From assembly GCF_002013375.1 (NCBI RefSeq), contig NZ_MAEW01000020.1, positions 62,001 through 126,000 of the forward strand: a DNA stretch of 64,000 bases, in the 5' to 3' direction. This document shows, piece after piece, positions 62,602 to 64,000 of this stretch; position 1 is the stretch's first letter; every line of letters begins with the position of its first letter. Under the pieces are notes generated by a model. The model had not been told where the DNA came from. It saw nothing but the letters and a program-made list of their open reading frames with translations, and did no database searches. Source of the DNA: Mycobacterium sp. D16Q13 (lineage in GTDB: Bacteria > Actinomycetota > Actinomycetes > Mycobacteriales > Mycobacteriaceae). The translations under genes were made by a program, and so were the position numbers.

Positions 62602-64000
62602 CTAGTTGCTGTAGAGACGCAGAACCTGCGCCGCTGTGGTGGCGATGTCGCCGCTCAGCCGCACGACCGGCGGGCCGCCACGCTGATGGATGACGTTCGC
62701 CAGAATGATTACGTACGTGTCCGAGCCCGGGTCTATCCACAGCGATACCCCGGTGAAGCCGGAGTGGCCGAAGCTGCCGATGGGAAAGAGCATTCCGCGC
62801 GGCTTGGATAATTCGGTATCGATATCCCAGCTGAAGCCGCGCAGGTTCTGTCCCGCAACGGCCGGGTAGCTTGGCGCGAGCAGGGGATCTGTTGGGTTAG
62901 GGCCCTTTTCGATGGCCTGGCGGGTGGCGTTGTTAGCGGCCTCGAGTTGCGCGGCGGTATGGCCGGGCTGCTGCGGACTCGTCATCAATTCCAGCGTGGA
63001 TTGTTTCAGCGGGAACGGGCTCGGCCGCCCGGCGAGCCGATCGAGAAGCGCCTGGGAGTACCGGCCGACGTCATCGGCGGTCGAGAACACGCCGGCGCTG
63101 CCGGCCACACCGCCCATCCGGCGCGCGGTTGGGTCATGCACGGTGCCGCGAATCAGATGGTCGTAATGGGGGTTGAGGCCCGGGGAGTCTTCGTCGTGCG
63201 CTGTCGGCGCGATGCGTGTCAACAGATCGGTGCTCCAGGTGCCCGGCAGGCACGGGGCGCCAGTATGCGCGGTCTTATCGAAAGCAATTGCCGTACCGAT
63301 GATTTGGTGCTGCCCGCACGCCTTGGCTGCGGGCAGGTACCGTGTGTCGGCCATGCCCAATGGCGCAAAGACGTTGTCCTGCACATAAACATCCAATGGC
63401 TCGCTGGTGATCTTTTCGATCAGTGTGCCGAGGATGATGAAGTTGATATCGGAATAGTGGAACGTCGTGCCGGGATCGAACGCCAACGGGGCGGTGAGTG
63501 CGCGATGGATGCCGTCTGCCTTGTCGGCCTCCATCAGGCCCCAGGGGCCCTGATGGCTCAAGTCGCCTCCGATACCCGAGGTGTGCGTGAGCAGCATGCG
63601 AAGCGTCACCTGGGCGCGGCGTGGATCGTGGGCGGGGTTGAAGCCCGGCAGGTATGTCTGCACGGGTTCGTCGATTGCTACCAGGCTCTTTTCGTACAGC
63701 TGGAGAAGGGCCACGCTCGTCCCGAGAGGTTTGGTCAACGATGCCAGGTCGAACATCGTGTCTTCGGTCATCGGCTCGGCGGGCGCGGGCGACCCATCCA
63801 GGCCGGGTTCGTCGGGGAGCTTGCGCCACCCGAAAGCCTGCCGGAAGGCAACCGTGCCGGCGTGTCCGATCTCCACCACCGCACCGGGCAGCCGGGGTGC
63901 CGCAACCGCGTCGTTTACGAGGCGGGTGACGGGGGCGAAAGGGCCTTGAGGAACGACGCTCGGCGCAGGGATCTGATGCGCCGAGTTCCCGCACGAGGGC
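62602..64000 (-). CDS. Serine hydrolase/beta-lactamase-like lipoprotein (partial)
   Basis: The frame is open from TAG/TAA-side 62602 to the right edge, at least 465 residues. Upstream of VVEIGHAG it reads PSCGNSAHQIPAPS, suggesting a lipoprotein cysteine close to the unseen start. The class C beta-lactamase-like motifs are SLTK (SxxK), YSDIN (YxN position) and HSGFTG (HxG). It is related to esterase EstB and D-alanyl-D-alanine peptidases. The substrate is unknown. Confidence 0.8.
   Translation of the reverse strand, partial: PSCGNSAHQIPAPSVVPQGPFAPVTRLVNDAVAAPRLPGAVVEIGHAGTVAFRQAFGWRKLPDEPGLDGSPAPAEPMTEDTMFDLASLTKPLGTSVALLQLYEKSLVAIDEPVQTYLPGFNPAHDPRRAQVTLRMLLTHTSGIGGDLSHQGPWGLMEADKADGIHRALTAPLAFDPGTTFHYSDINFIILGTLIEKITSEPLDVYVQDNVFAPLGMADTRYLPAAKACGQHQIIGTAIAFDKTAHTGAPCLPGTWSTDLLTRIAPTAHDEDSPGLNPHYDHLIRGTVHDPTARRMGGVAGSAGVFSTADDVGRYSQALLDRLAGRPSPFPLKQSTLELMTSPQQPGHTAAQLEAANNATRQAIEKGPNPTDPLLAPSYPAVAGQNLRGFSWDIDTELSKPRGMLFPIGSFGHSGFTGVSLWIDPGSDTYVIILANVIHQRGGPPVVRLSGDIATTAAQVLRLYSN

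Noticed and set aside
1-64000. tRNA, rRNA, riboswitch or intact transposase genes
   Set aside because: No cloverleaf with conserved TTC-arm, no rRNA sequence and no DDE or serine recombinase frame could be supported on reading.

Overview
The window looks like an origin-proximal chromosomal segment of a rapidly growing mycobacterium, most likely the Mycobacteroides abscessus/chelonae group. GC is high, GTG starts are frequent, and the gene order algH - abi-alpha - DUF445 - mtc28 - leuS ... ino1 - padR - DUF1707 - DUF5318 - ponA1 - GT87 - rpsF - ssb - rpsR - rplI - dnaB matches the order around Rv0036c-Rv0058 of M. tuberculosis as I remember it. A GH63 glucosylglycerate hydrolase points to a rapid grower.

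Region 1 (1-12.8 kb): end of pcnA, a TSUP exporter, a DxDGDG-repeat protein, a PapA-like acyltransferase, a TIGR03084-type protein with an MFS transporter, AlgH, an Abi-alpha protein, DUF445, an Rv0039c-like membrane protein, Mtc28 and leuS. Region 2 (12.8-30.5 kb): metabolic genes. These are a short-chain dehydrogenase (SDR), glucosylglycerate hydrolase, an Lrp regulator divergent from a branched-chain ketoacid dehydrogenase operon (bkdABC), a frameshifted and an intact PknH_C-like lipoprotein, a TetR-controlled SDR/acyl-CoA dehydrogenase/APH-type kinase operon, an amino-acid permease, an F420-type oxidoreductase, ino1-padR, two DUF1707 paralogues and an MmpS-like lipoprotein. Region 3 (30.5-38.6 kb): ponA1, a GT87 mannosyltransferase-like protein, the rpsF-ssb-rpsR-rplI operon and an intein-free dnaB.

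Region 4 (38.6-61 kb) is accessory. It starts with decayed small genes, then a possible defence operon (Mrr-like nuclease plus two overlapping small genes). A phosphoketolase remnant follows, then a radical SAM/SPASM plus 2OG-oxygenase pair, membrane proteins of unknown role and a frameshifted DUF7373 lipoprotein. The most interesting block is 48.3-55.6 kb. An EspR-like XRE regulator, an ImmA/IrrE metallopeptidase and a DUF6545 membrane protein overlap on the minus strand. Divergent from them is a five-gene run of exported proteins: an MspA-like porin, a Cys-rich secreted protein, a secreted protein with an aerolysin/ETX-like C-terminal region, a lipoprotein with an internal duplication, and an LppU-like lipoprotein. 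Paired TTRCCRGTAAG repeats lie between the two transcription units. I infer that this is a regulated system that delivers or assembles a cell-surface pore. Further on are a GH5-like hydrolase, a Gly/Pro/Ser-rich secreted protein, an LGFP lipoprotein and CsbD.

Region 5 (59.9-64 kb): an orphan Mce lipoprotein coupled to mug, a Tat-exported DUF1906 glycosidase-like protein, and a serine hydrolase that runs off the right edge. No tRNA, rRNA, CRISPR array or intact insertion sequence was seen.
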